Notes: generated from the sequence alone by a model not told the origin. DNA of 5,297 bases from Acidimicrobiia bacterium (GCA_029865445.1 JAOUGY010000274.1:1-5297); one strand, 5' to 3'. Counted from the stretch's first letter, positions 1 through 5,297 are shown. Program-made: numbers and translations.

Positions 1-210
1 AAGGAGCAGTATCTGGCACGCAACAGCACATCCACTGGCTTCTTCGCCTACGCCTGGGACGGCACGACGGTCGGTGGAAAGAAGACCTACACGGTGCCGG
101 ACGGGCAGTATGTGATCGAGCTGTCGGTCCTCAAGGCGCTGGGCGACGCCGACAACCCGGCGCACTGGGAGACTTGGACCTCGCCAGTCATCACGATCGA
201 TCGACCGTAG
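1..210 (+). CDS. C-terminal end of a subtilisin-like (S8) serine peptidase, 5'-truncated by the window
   Basis: Reading frame 1 is open from the first base to a TAG at 208-210, giving the last 69 residues of a protein that begins outside the window. Codons are strongly G/C-ending, as expected for a real gene here. The piece has a beta-sandwich look: a WDG turn followed by GxKTYTVPDGQYVIELSVLKA, then a final ADNPAHWETWTSPVITIDRP. From memory, this kind of ending (HWETWTSPxxTIDRP after an Ig/Fn3-like or FlgD-like repeat) is typical of large secreted S8 family peptidases of Actinobacteria. The catalytic Asp/His/Ser domain is not in view, so the activity is inferred from the tail alone. If correct, the protein would act outside the cell. 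The alternative is another secreted multidomain protein sharing the same C-terminal sandwich domain. Confidence 0.68.
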   Translation, partial: KEQYLARNSTSTGFFAYAWDGTTVGGKKTYTVPDGQYVIELSVLKALGDADNPAHWETWTSPVITIDRP

Positions 211-217
211 CTGCCAA

Positions 218-253
218 GTCTGCCGGGCCGGGAATACTCCCGGCCCGGCAGAC
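218..253 (+). terminator. Strong perfect stem-loop just after the peptidase-like gene
   Basis: Bases 218-233 (GTCTGCCGGGCCGGGA) pair perfectly with 238-253 around a 4-base ATAC loop: 16 base pairs, nearly all G-C. It starts 8 bases after the TAG stop. No T-run follows, so it is either a U-less terminator, as often proposed for GC-rich actinobacteria, or an mRNA 3'-end stabiliser. The symmetry means it could also serve transcripts from the opposite strand. Confidence 0.7.
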
Positions 254-254
254 C

Positions 255-872
255 GAGGCTCGACCTCTGGCGTGGAAGCTCTTGTCGCGCCGCCCCGAGT
301 TCGGGTTGTGGCACGCCATTCTCACCACCGACATGCGCACGACGGTGCCGGCGGTACGACCAAACCTGCGCCTATCCGCTCGGCCGGGACTTCCCCGAGG
401 TGCTGGAGGCCCGATCGAAGCAGTCCCACACCTTCGAGCGGTCGGCACGCTCGGCCATGTTCGAAGAGCCCGACCGCACGGCTCAGATCCTGTTGGATGA
501 GATCTCGAGCCGAGCCGGCAGTCGAATTACGCGTTTCCGGCGGACAGACGTGGGAGCTGCGAGGGCTCGCCGGGTTGACGGTCGATCCAACGCAGCGCCC
601 TCCAGGCTGTGACCGACCTCGCCAACGCCCAAGCCGAGGTTCGATTCATCTACCGGCCGGCGTCGATCGGTCAGATCCACGGCGGCGGGGTCGACATCGC
701 TACGACGATCCTGGCGCTGCGTTCGGAGACCCCTGGTCGTGTCGGCCGCCAACCCGCTCGGTGACGCGACCCGATCGGCGCCGGCGGCCGTCGCGATAGG
801 CATGCAGCCGTCGGCCGGTTCCTGGTGCCGGTGCAGCCGTCTGCGCTCGGCACCGGCTTCGCCACCGACTGA
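255..872 (+). pseudogene. Decayed coding region of unknown function with several frame changes
   Basis: No single frame is convincing, but consecutive stretches read like protein with G/C-rich third positions. About 265-357 in frame 3 reads SRRPEFGLWHAILTTDMRTT. About 364-540 in frame 1 reads PLGRDFPEVLEARSKQSHTF and then SAMFEEPDRTAQILLDEISS. About 579-727 in frame 3 reads ALQAVTDLANAQAEVRFIYR and then ASIGQIHGGGVDIATTILAL. About 739-815 in frame 1 reads SAANPLGDATRSAPAAVAIG. About 816-872 in frame 3 reads RFLVPVQPSALGTGFATD and ends at a TGA (870-872). Joined, they would make a protein of roughly 200 residues needing at least four frame changes. I do not recognise the family. Genuine decay is favoured because neighbouring genes are intact, but indel errors in the assembly would look the same. 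The boundaries are approximate and no start codon could be assigned. Confidence 0.45.
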
Positions 873-939
873 TCGACCCAACCGGTCAGCGCGACGATGC
901 CGAGAGTCCGATCTCATGGACGAGGAGTGACAGAGCAGT

Positions 940-1104
940 CTATGTGCTCGTGCGCCGGCCCCGGAGGACCGACCACAGGACGATCAGGGCCACGATTGTC
1001 ACGATCTGCGACAGGATGATCACCTTGGTCCGGTCGGACTTCGTTACGCCTTCGACAGGCTCAAATCGTTTCGTCTCTTCCTTCTTTTCCTCGAGCTTCG
1101 CCAT
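940..1104 (-). CDS. Small single-span membrane protein of unknown function (54 aa)
   Basis: On the - strand an ATG at 1104-1102 is preceded by GAAGGGAG (1119-1112) with a 7-base spacer, a good ribosome binding site; the stop is TAG at 942-940. An in-frame GTG at 1128 would add eight residues, but it lies upstream of that site and is therefore not chosen. The product has a highly charged N-terminal third (MAKLEEKKEETKRFEP, residues 1-16). A hydrophobic segment follows at about residues 28-47 (VIILSQIVTIVALIVLWSVL), and the tail is basic (RGRRTST). This predicts one transmembrane helix with charged ends; the basic tail suggests the C-terminus faces the cytoplasm, but both flanks carry positive charge, so topology is uncertain. 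No family is recognised. It is divergent from the merR gene and may share its control region, but nothing in the sequence ties it to metal handling. Confidence 0.6.
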   Translation of the reverse strand: MAKLEEKKEETKRFEPVEGVTKSDRTKVIILSQIVTIVALIVLWSVLRGRRTST

Positions 1105-1418
1105 ATGAATACTCCCTTCGGGATTCACGCGGAGTGGTCAAGTCAAGCCTGGGCGGACTGCCGGCCCGGTTGTCCGGCCCGATCCATGATGAGGCGCCCT
1201 TCGCCCCCCTCGTCCCAAGATCACCGTCTCAGCACGAATGCGGCGTCGACAAGGGCCAGACGTCAGCTTCCGCTGGACCGCCGAGGCCGAAGCGAGGGCC
1301 GTGCCTGTTCTCGGGGCACCGCAGCGCGTGGGTCGCAGACCCGGCCCTTGCACCGATTCCACACCCGACCTCTCGAAGCTTCCTTTCGGATGGAATGTCT
1401 GCTCGGTAGGCTCTTGGC
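1105..1418. other. Divergent intergenic region between the small membrane protein gene and merR
   Basis: These 314 bases separate two divergent starts and hold no convincing gene; several short open frames exist on both strands, but none has a ribosome binding site or recognisable content. Visible elements: near the - strand gene, TTGACT and TTGACC overlap in tandem on the - strand (1146-1141 and 1141-1136), possible -35 elements without a clear -10. CCGGCCCG occurs twice (1161-1168 and 1174-1181). Close to merR is a weak promoter-like stretch at 1365-1396. Confidence 0.5.
1365..1396 (+). promoter_or_regulatory. Weak candidate promoter/operator for merR itself
   Basis: CCGACC (1365-1370) and TGGAAT (1391-1396) are separated by 20 bases, the same over-long spacer as at the ATPase promoter. 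The spacer contains GAAGCTTC (1375-1382) and imperfect symmetry (CGAA 1374-1377 with TTCG 1385-1388). MerR regulators often autoregulate, but the -35 matches consensus at only three of six positions and the dyad is poor. A start near 1403 would leave a very short leader before the ribosome binding site (1406-1410). Confidence 0.22.
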
Positions 1419-1874
1419 ATGAAGATCGGTGAATTGGCTCGACGGACCGGTACCACGACGAAGACGATTCGCTACTACGAGGACATCGGGCTTCTTCCGG
1501 AGCCGGCTCGGACACGGAATGGCTATCGGGACTACGGAGACGAGGCGGTGGATCGACTGTCGTTCATCCGCGACGCCCAGGCGACCGGGTTGTCGCTCAC
1601 CGAGATCGACTCGATCCTCGACCTCAGAAGCCGCGGTGAGACCACCTGTGAACACGTCACAGAGCTTCTGGGGCGCCACTTGGCCGCCCTCGACGACCAC
1701 ATCGAACGACTCCAAACAACCCGCTCGAAGCTCGCCGAACTGACCGAACGGGCGAACCGGCTCGACCCGGCGGCGTGTAGCGACCCGATTCGGTGCCAGA
1801 CGATCAGCCACGACCTGGCTGACTCGGACCTCTCAGTGAACATCCACGCTGCCCCAGCTGGGCATCCGCACTGA
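1419..1874 (+). CDS. MerR-family metal-responsive transcriptional regulator (151 aa)
   Basis: A full-length MerR-type activator. The N-terminal winged helix-turn-helix is clear: MKIGELARRTGTTTKTIRYY (1-20), then EDIGLLPEP and the wing RNGYRDYG (33-40), with the second helix pair to about residue 70. A long antiparallel dimerisation helix follows (about 77-115), then a metal-binding end. Candidate ligands are Cys77 at the head of the dimer helix and Cys120 and Cys126 (ACSDPIRC, CX5C). His131, His143, His149 and His151 lie near or in the tail. Known family logic: mercury, zinc, cadmium and lead sensors keep Cys at the Cys77 position, whereas CueR-type copper/silver sensors have Ser there. The ATG is preceded by GGTAGG ending at 1410, spacer 8. 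The gene lies 160 bases upstream of the ATPase start in the same direction, with the operator in that gap, so it most likely controls the ATPase. The actual metal cannot be decided from sequence. Confidence 0.93.
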   Translation: MKIGELARRTGTTTKTIRYYEDIGLLPEPARTRNGYRDYGDEAVDRLSFIRDAQATGLSLTEIDSILDLRSRGETTCEHVTELLGRHLAALDDHIERLQTTRSKLAELTERANRLDPAACSDPIRCQTISHDLADSDLSVNIHAAPAGHPH

Positions 1875-1889
1875 ACCGTTCGACGCCAA

Positions 1890-1936
1890 TCTGGAGTATG
1901 CAGATTCACCAGTGGCGGGACGGTGAAGACTCCAGA
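1890..1936 (+). other. Nested inverted repeat between merR and the ATPase promoter
   Basis: TCTGGAGT (1890-1897) is the exact reverse complement of ACTCCAGA (1929-1936). Inside it TTCACC (1905-1910) is the exact reverse complement of GGTGAA (1922-1927). The folded form is an 8-bp lower stem, an asymmetric internal loop (7 bases against 1), a 6-bp upper stem and an 11-base loop. It begins 15 bases after the merR stop and ends 35 bases before the ATPase -35. It has no T-run. It could end or weaken the merR transcript, stabilise it, or be a second protein-binding dyad. Confidence 0.45.
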
Positions 1937-1971
1937 GCGATGAGCATCACGAGATTTCGGCCAGAAACCAC

Positions 1972-2003
1972 TTGACCTTCCAGCTGACTGGAAGGTGTAC
2001 GGT
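1972..2003 (+). promoter_or_regulatory. MerR-type operator/promoter of the metal-exporting ATPase
   Basis: The -35 is TTGACC (1972-1977), the -10 is TACGGT (1998-2003), and the spacer is 20 bases. The dyad ACCTTCCAG (1975-1983) / CTGGAAGGT (1988-1996) is a perfect 9-bp inverted repeat around CTGA, overlapping the -35 end and filling the spacer. This is the standard layout of promoters activated by MerR regulators, where the 19-20 bp spacer is too long until the metal-bound protein distorts it. The ACCTTCC...GGAAGGT arms resemble CueR-type sites. Predicted transcription start is near 2010, leaving a leader of about 25 bases that contains the ribosome binding site. Confidence 0.9.
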
Positions 2004-2022
2004 GGGTTGCATCGCGAACAGC

Positions 2023-2027
2023 AGGAG
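2023..2027 (+). promoter_or_regulatory. Ribosome binding site fixing the ATPase start
   Basis: AGGAG at 2023-2027, 7 bases before the ATG at 2035. It decides the start against the longer in-frame TTG at 1972, which is itself part of the -35 element and would lie upstream of the predicted transcription start. Confidence 0.82.
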
Positions 2028-2034
2028 TCTTTCG

Positions 2035-4113
2035 ATGACGAACACACGCCACCATGATGTGCCTCCGCAGCCGGTCGATCGCCACACATCCGCGCAGCAG
2101 ATCGAGGGGCATTCCGGGCACACCGCACATGACGACGGCAGCGGTCACGACAAGCATGCCGGTCACAGTCCGGCGATGTTTCGGGACCGGTTCTGGCTGT
2201 CCTTGGCCCTGACCATCCCCGTCGTGTTCTACTCGCCGATGGTGCAGGAGTGGTTCGGGTACACCGCCCCCTCGTTTCCCGGATCCGACTGGATCGCACC
2301 GGTTCTCGGGACGGTGATCTTCGTCTACGGGGGCACACCGTTCCTCAAGGGTGCCGTGGCGGAGGCCCGCGATCGTCAACCGGGAATGATGCTGCTGATC
2401 GGGATGGCGATCTCGGTGGCGTTCATCGCGTCGACGACGACCACCCTGGGATGGTTCGATCTCGAGTTCTGGTGGGAGCTGGCGGCATTGATCACGATCA
2501 TGCTGCTCGGGCACTGGATGGAGATGCGGGCCATCGGCCAGGCGCGCGGTGCACTGGCAGCACTCGCCGAACTGCTGCCGGACGAGGCCGAGCGGGTCGT
2601 CGACGGTGCGACCGAGACCGTGACGATCGCCGACCTAGAGGTCGGCGACGTGGTCCTGGTCCGTCCGGGTGGACGGGTGCCTGCCGATGGGTTGATTTCG
2701 CAGGGCAGCGCAGAGATCGACGAGTCGATGGTGACAGGGGAGTCCCGTCCTGTGTCCAAGTCAGAGGGTGACGAAGTTGTGGCGGGCACGATTGCGACCG
2801 ACTCTGCGATTCGGATTCAGGTCACCGCCATGGGTGACGACACCGCCCTTGCCGGCATCCAGCGTCTGGTGGCCGCTGCGCAGAGATCGCGTTCGCGGGC
2901 GCAGGTGCTTGCCGATCGAGCCGCCGCCCTCTTGTTCTACGTGGCGGTTGGAGCGGCAGTGGTCACGGTGATCGCCTGGATGGCGGCCGGGAGGGTCGAC
3001 GAGGCGGTGGTCCGGACGGTGGCGGTGCTGGTGATCGCCTGCCCGCACGCCCTCGGGTTGGCGATTCCTCTGGTCACGTCGATCTCGACGTCGTTGGCGG
3101 CCCGCAACGGGATCCTGGTCAAGGACCGCCTCGCCTTGGAGCGGATGCGTACGGTCGACGTGGTCCTGTTCGACAAGACCGGGACCCTCACCAAGGGCCA
3201 ACACGCCGTGACCGGGGTGACTTCGGTCGATGGTGACGACGACCGGGTTCTGCGGCTGGCGGCGGCGGTCGAGTCCGACAGTGAGCATCCCCTCGCCCGG
3301 GCGATCGTACGGGCCGGCACAGAACTGGGTGGCGTTCCATCCGGATCGGGATTCGTAGCCATGAGTGGACGCGGTGTGGAGGCGTTCGTCGATGGAGCAC
3401 GGGTGGCGGTTGGAGGTCCCGCCCTCGTGGCGGAGCGGAACTGGGACATCACCGCAATCGCGGCGGCGACCTCTGATTGGGTCTCTCGAGGTGCCGGTGT
3501 GCTCTACGTGGCAGCGGACGGTGAGGCCATCGGGGCACTGGCCCTCGAGGACGAGGTCCGGGAGGAATCCCGAGCGACGGTCGATCGGCTGCACCGGCTC
3601 GGGGTTCAGGTCGCCATGATCACCGGTGACGCCAGGCAGGTCGCAGAAGCCGTCGGCGCGGACCTGGGGATCGACGAGATCCTCGCCGAGGTGCTTCCCG
3701 AGGACAAACACTCGAAGGTCGCCGAACTGCAGGCGCGGGGCAGTCGGGTGGCGATGGTGGGTGACGGTGTCAACGACGCTCCCGCCCTTGCCCAGGCCGA
3801 TGTGGGGATCGCGATCGGCGCGGGAACCGACGTGGCCATCGAGTCGGCCGGGATCGTCTTGGCCTCCGACGACCCTCGGGGCGTGGTTGCGGTCCGGCGG
3901 CTCTCCCAGGCCAGCTACCGCAAGATGTTGCAGAACCTGGGCTGGGCCGCCGGATACAACGTGATCGCCATTCCCCTCGCAGCCGGGGCCTTGGCGTGGG
4001 CGGGGTTCGTGCTGCCACCCGCCGCCGCCGCAGCCCTGATGAGCGTCTCGACGGTGATCGTTGCCGCCAACGCCCAACTCCTCCGGAGGGTGGACCTCAC
4101 CCGGACGGCGTGA
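2035..4113 (+). CDS. copB: P1B-3-type (CopB-like) copper/silver-translocating P-type ATPase (692 aa)
   Basis: A complete ATP-driven heavy-metal exporter of the cytoplasmic membrane. The N-terminus is His-rich with nine His in residues 6-44 and lacks a CXXC heavy-metal-associated domain. Transmembrane helices are judged at about 53-68, 86-103, 119-140, 145-164, 297-318, 325-350, 632-655 and 660-680. The actuator domain carries TGES (234-237). The membrane metal site is CPH (336-338). The phosphorylation loop is DKTGT with Asp380, the nucleotide domain has SEHPLA (HP 418-419), and the hinge is MVGDGVNDAP (574-583). GYN (640-642) and MSVSTVIVAANA (669-680) complete the P1B-3 signature. Family knowledge links CPH-type pumps to Cu2+, Cu+ or Ag+ export; the metal here is inferred. 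Length is normal for CopB and all catalytic motifs are intact. Transcription should start at the MerR-type promoter just upstream, under the neighbouring regulator. Confidence 0.95.
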   Translation: MTNTRHHDVPPQPVDRHTSAQQIEGHSGHTAHDDGSGHDKHAGHSPAMFRDRFWLSLALTIPVVFYSPMVQEWFGYTAPSFPGSDWIAPVLGTVIFVYGGTPFLKGAVAEARDRQPGMMLLIGMAISVAFIASTTTTLGWFDLEFWWELAALITIMLLGHWMEMRAIGQARGALAALAELLPDEAERVVDGATETVTIADLEVGDVVLVRPGGRVPADGLISQGSAEIDESMVTGESRPVSKSEGDEVVAGTIATDSAIRIQVTAMGDDTALAGIQRLVAAAQRSRSRAQVLADRAAALLFYVAVGAAVVTVIAWMAAGRVDEAVVRTVAVLVIACPHALGLAIPLVTSISTSLAARNGILVKDRLALERMRTVDVVLFDKTGTLTKGQHAVTGVTSVDGDDDRVLRLAAAVESDSEHPLARAIVRAGTELGGVPSGSGFVAMSGRGVEAFVDGARVAVGGPALVAERNWDITAIAAATSDWVSRGAGVLYVAADGEAIGALALEDEVREESRATVDRLHRLGVQVAMITGDARQVAEAVGADLGIDEILAEVLPEDKHSKVAELQARGSRVAMVGDGVNDAPALAQADVGIAIGAGTDVAIESAGIVLASDDPRGVVAVRRLSQASYRKMLQNLGWAAGYNVIAIPLAAGALAWAGFVLPPAAAAALMSVSTVIVAANAQLLRRVDLTRTA

Positions 4114-4125
4114 CGAAGATGACCG

Positions 4126-4158
4126 CACTGGGAACGCCGCTACGCGGCCAGTGTTTCT
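4126..4158 (+). terminator. Probable Rho-independent terminator of the ATPase gene
   Basis: CACTGG (4126-4131) pairs with CCAGTG (4148-4153), and CCGC (4137-4140) pairs with GCGG (4144-4147) around a TAC loop. Five bases (4132-4136) bulge on the left side. TTTCT follows directly. It lies 12 bases after the ATPase stop codon. The stem is interrupted and the T-run short, so efficiency is uncertain. Confidence 0.5.
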
Positions 4159-4166
4159 GATCGTCT

Positions 4167-4472
4167 ATGTCAGGGGTCCCGGCGATCGAGGGCGATCCCG
4201 TGGCCGTGCGCCGACCGCCCGGGTCGGTGATCGACGTCGAGGTGTTGACGGGAGGCTCCAGGGGGACCGCAGTCCCTCTCCGGGGTCTGGGAACGGATCC
4301 GTTCGACGGCGTCACGATCAGAGAAGCGCCGGCGTTGTCGTCGTGGTTGCCGTCTGAGCAGCGGCATGTCGCAGCGGCGTCCGAGGCGACACTCCACAAG
4401 GCTGCGGCCGCGTCGATGTCGCAGGGAGATGACCGAGGCGGTGCGGTTTGGGGGCGCGCGCCTCTGCGATGA
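4167..4472 (+). CDS. Doubtful hypothetical protein (101 aa)
   Basis: An open frame from ATG 4167 to TGA 4472 directly after the ATPase terminator. Third positions are fairly G/C-rich. The middle (VIDVEVLTGGSRGTAVPLRG, about residues 21-40) looks like beta-strand protein; the C-terminal part is Ala-rich. No ribosome binding site is visible before the ATG and no family is recognised. The TGA overlaps an ATG in another frame (ATGA at 4469-4472), which could reflect a coupled gene pair or chance. The - strand is open across much of this stretch but reads as low-complexity, unlikely protein. It may be a fragment of the decayed sequence that follows. Confidence 0.28.
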   Translation: MSGVPAIEGDPVAVRRPPGSVIDVEVLTGGSRGTAVPLRGLGTDPFDGVTIREAPALSSWLPSEQRHVAAASEATLHKAAAASMSQGDDRGGAVWGRAPLR

Positions 4473-5104
4473 ACCCTTTGGATGAGAACCTTCAGGCGCT
4501 CCTCATGCGCCGGTGTCAGCTCTCTGGTGAAGATGCTGCATGCCTCGCTCCGGTTGTCCGGAGAACTGGCCGACGGCACACTGCTCGGGTGGTTCAGCTC
4601 GCCAGGCTACGTCGGCTGGGCTCGAGACCGCATTGACCAAGGGCGGTCGAAGGCGGGGAGGACCGACCCTCACGAACTGCGCCGTGGCGACAGGGTTGGT
4701 TGGCATCCCGACGGCGGAGCACGAATCCTCGAGACGCGACCTGCGGCGAACCTACAACGGCGTATCTGGCTTCCTCGGTTGGCTCCGCCCGTGCGGCCGC
4801 ACCGATGCGCTCATGGGAGGAGACCGAACGCGCTCGGTATTCGGCCCGAGAGACCTCGTCCAGATCCCGGGAGTCGTCGACGTCCACGACTTTGCATGAC
4901 GCGATCGAACTGGCCTTCGCCGGAAAACGACCCACTGCTCAGTTCGGGCGCAAGGTGGTGAGGCTCACTCGTGCCGACGCAGAACTGTTCGAGGCACCTC
5001 AGCGCATGGAGGCTCTGCGCGCCGCCGACAGTCAAAACGGCACCGACACCTATTCCTACATGGTCGCCTTTGCGCCTGCCGGCCCACCAGCAATCGGGAA
5101 GTGA
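4469..5104 (+). pseudogene. Probable frameshifted or decayed coding region of unknown function
   Basis: Protein-like stretches switch frame across this region. From the ATG at 4469: MNPLDENLQALLMRRCQLSG, then EDAACLAPVV. In another frame, from about 4520: SSLVKMLHASLRLSGELADG, then TLLGWFSSPGYVGWARDRID and HELRRGDRVGWHPDGGARIL. The most gene-like piece is the last, in a third frame, ending at TGA 5104: LHDAIELAFAGKRPTAQFGR, then KVVRLTRADAELFEAPQRME and a Tyr-rich DTYSYMVAF. An ATG at 4805 could start that last piece as a 99-residue protein, but no ribosome binding site precedes it. I recognise no family. A set of small unrelated genes or assembly indels are alternatives to decay. Confidence 0.35.
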
Positions 5105-5219
5105 CGTGGGTGGTCGTGCGTGAAGTCCATCTTTCGTACGCGCTTCGCAATGGGTCGTTTGGCCCTGCCGGGGATGATGTCCTCGGAGGAGGGTTGAGTT
5201 GCCCAGATCGGAGATTGAC

Positions 5220-5297
5220 ATGACCATGGCTTCTAGTGGGCCGGTGCTCGAGTGCTCGGGTTTGACCAAGTCGTTCGGCGACCACGCCGTCGTCAAG
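5220..5297 (+). CDS. N-terminus of a probable ABC-transporter ATP-binding protein, cut by the window end
   Basis: The ATG at 5220 follows GGAG (5210-5213) with a 6-base spacer and opens a frame that runs off the window after 26 codons: MTMASSGPVLEC then SGLTKSFGDHAVVK. The pattern (V)LxxxGLTKSFGxxxVV is the usual first strand of ABC ATPase domains, ending at the aromatic A-loop/beta-strand region just ahead of the Walker A loop; in typical family members a Walker A GxxGxGKS/T would come some 10-20 residues later. A second ATG two codons on (5226) is possible but further from the ribosome binding site. The substrate cannot be judged. It is separated by 115 bases from the decayed region upstream and is probably the first gene of its own operon. 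Confidence 0.7.
   Translation, partial: MTMASSGPVLECSGLTKSFGDHAVVK

Noticed and set aside
1161..1181. CCGGCCCG repeated twice, 13 bases apart
   Set aside because: Too short and too GC-biased to treat as a regulatory or mobile-element repeat. No CRISPR-like third copy is seen.
1238..1432. Short + strand open frame ahead of merR (64 codons)
   Set aside because: It overlaps the merR start and its ribosome binding site, has no ribosome binding site of its own and no family resemblance.
1853..1862. CCCAGCTGGG palindrome near the end of merR
   Set aside because: A 10-base palindrome inside coding sequence, with no T-run and no partner site. Expected by chance in GC-rich DNA.
1972..2034. Longer ATPase start at TTG 1972, adding 21 residues with a Cys pair (CTVGC)
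   Set aside because: The codons overlap the -35, dyad and -10 of the predicted promoter, and a good AGGAG precedes the ATG at 2035. The Cys pair is not a metal-binding domain.
1532..2338. Open frame of 268 codons on the - strand opposite merR and the start of the ATPase gene
   Set aside because: Arg/Ser-rich shadow sequence crossing two real genes and the operator. No ribosome binding site or recognisable motif.
2761..4128. Long open frame of 455 codons on the - strand opposite the ATPase
   Set aside because: It is antisense to a fully conserved ATPase reading frame. Such shadows are common in GC-rich genes, and its product looks like random Arg/Gly/Asp/Pro-rich sequence.
4594..4935. - strand open frame of 113 codons in the downstream region
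   Set aside because: Low-quality Arg/Ser/Ala-rich composition with no ribosome binding site. The + strand C-terminal piece ending at 5104 is more protein-like, although the evidence in this region is weak for either strand.

Overview
This is a GC-rich window (roughly two-thirds G+C, strong G/C preference at third codon positions) that looks like an actinobacterial-type chromosome. That placement rests on composition, codon use and protein style only; no taxonomic marker is present. The clear core is a metal-resistance cassette on the + strand. It consists of a MerR-family metal-sensing regulator (1419-1874) followed by a complete P1B-3 (CopB-like) heavy-metal P-type ATPase (2035-4113). A textbook MerR-type operator/promoter lies between them (1972-2003): a TTGACC -35, a TACGGT -10, an over-long 20-bp spacer, and a 9-bp perfect dyad filling the spacer.

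Layout from left to right. Positions 1-210 are the C-terminal end of a gene running in from the left, resembling the C-terminus of subtilisin-like (S8) secreted peptidases. It is followed at once by a perfect 16-bp stem-loop (218-253), a likely terminator. Positions about 255-872 hold protein-like pieces in changing frames, read here as a decayed gene of unknown function. On the - strand (940-1104) there is a 54-residue single-membrane-span protein with its own ribosome binding site. The 1105-1418 gap carries the control regions of this small gene and of merR, which are divergent. Then come merR, a nested hairpin (1890-1936), the operator, and the ATPase with a probable terminator (4126-4158). 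Positions about 4160-5104 are again low-quality coding sequence, probably decayed or frameshifted. The window ends in the first 26 codons of a probable ABC-transporter ATP-binding protein (5220-5297).

How it works together (inference from family knowledge): the regulator would sit on the dyad upstream of the ATPase gene and, on binding metal, untwist the over-long spacer so that RNA polymerase can start. The ATPase would then export the metal from the cytoplasm. The regulator keeps a Cys at position 77, as divalent-metal MerR proteins (Hg, Zn, Cd, Pb) do, whereas the pump carries the CPH and MSxST signatures of copper/silver-type CopB pumps. This possible mismatch is the most interesting specific point. 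I do not see an evidently new multi-gene system. The cassette lies between two stretches of decayed coding sequence, which would fit insertion into, or erosion of, an accessory region.
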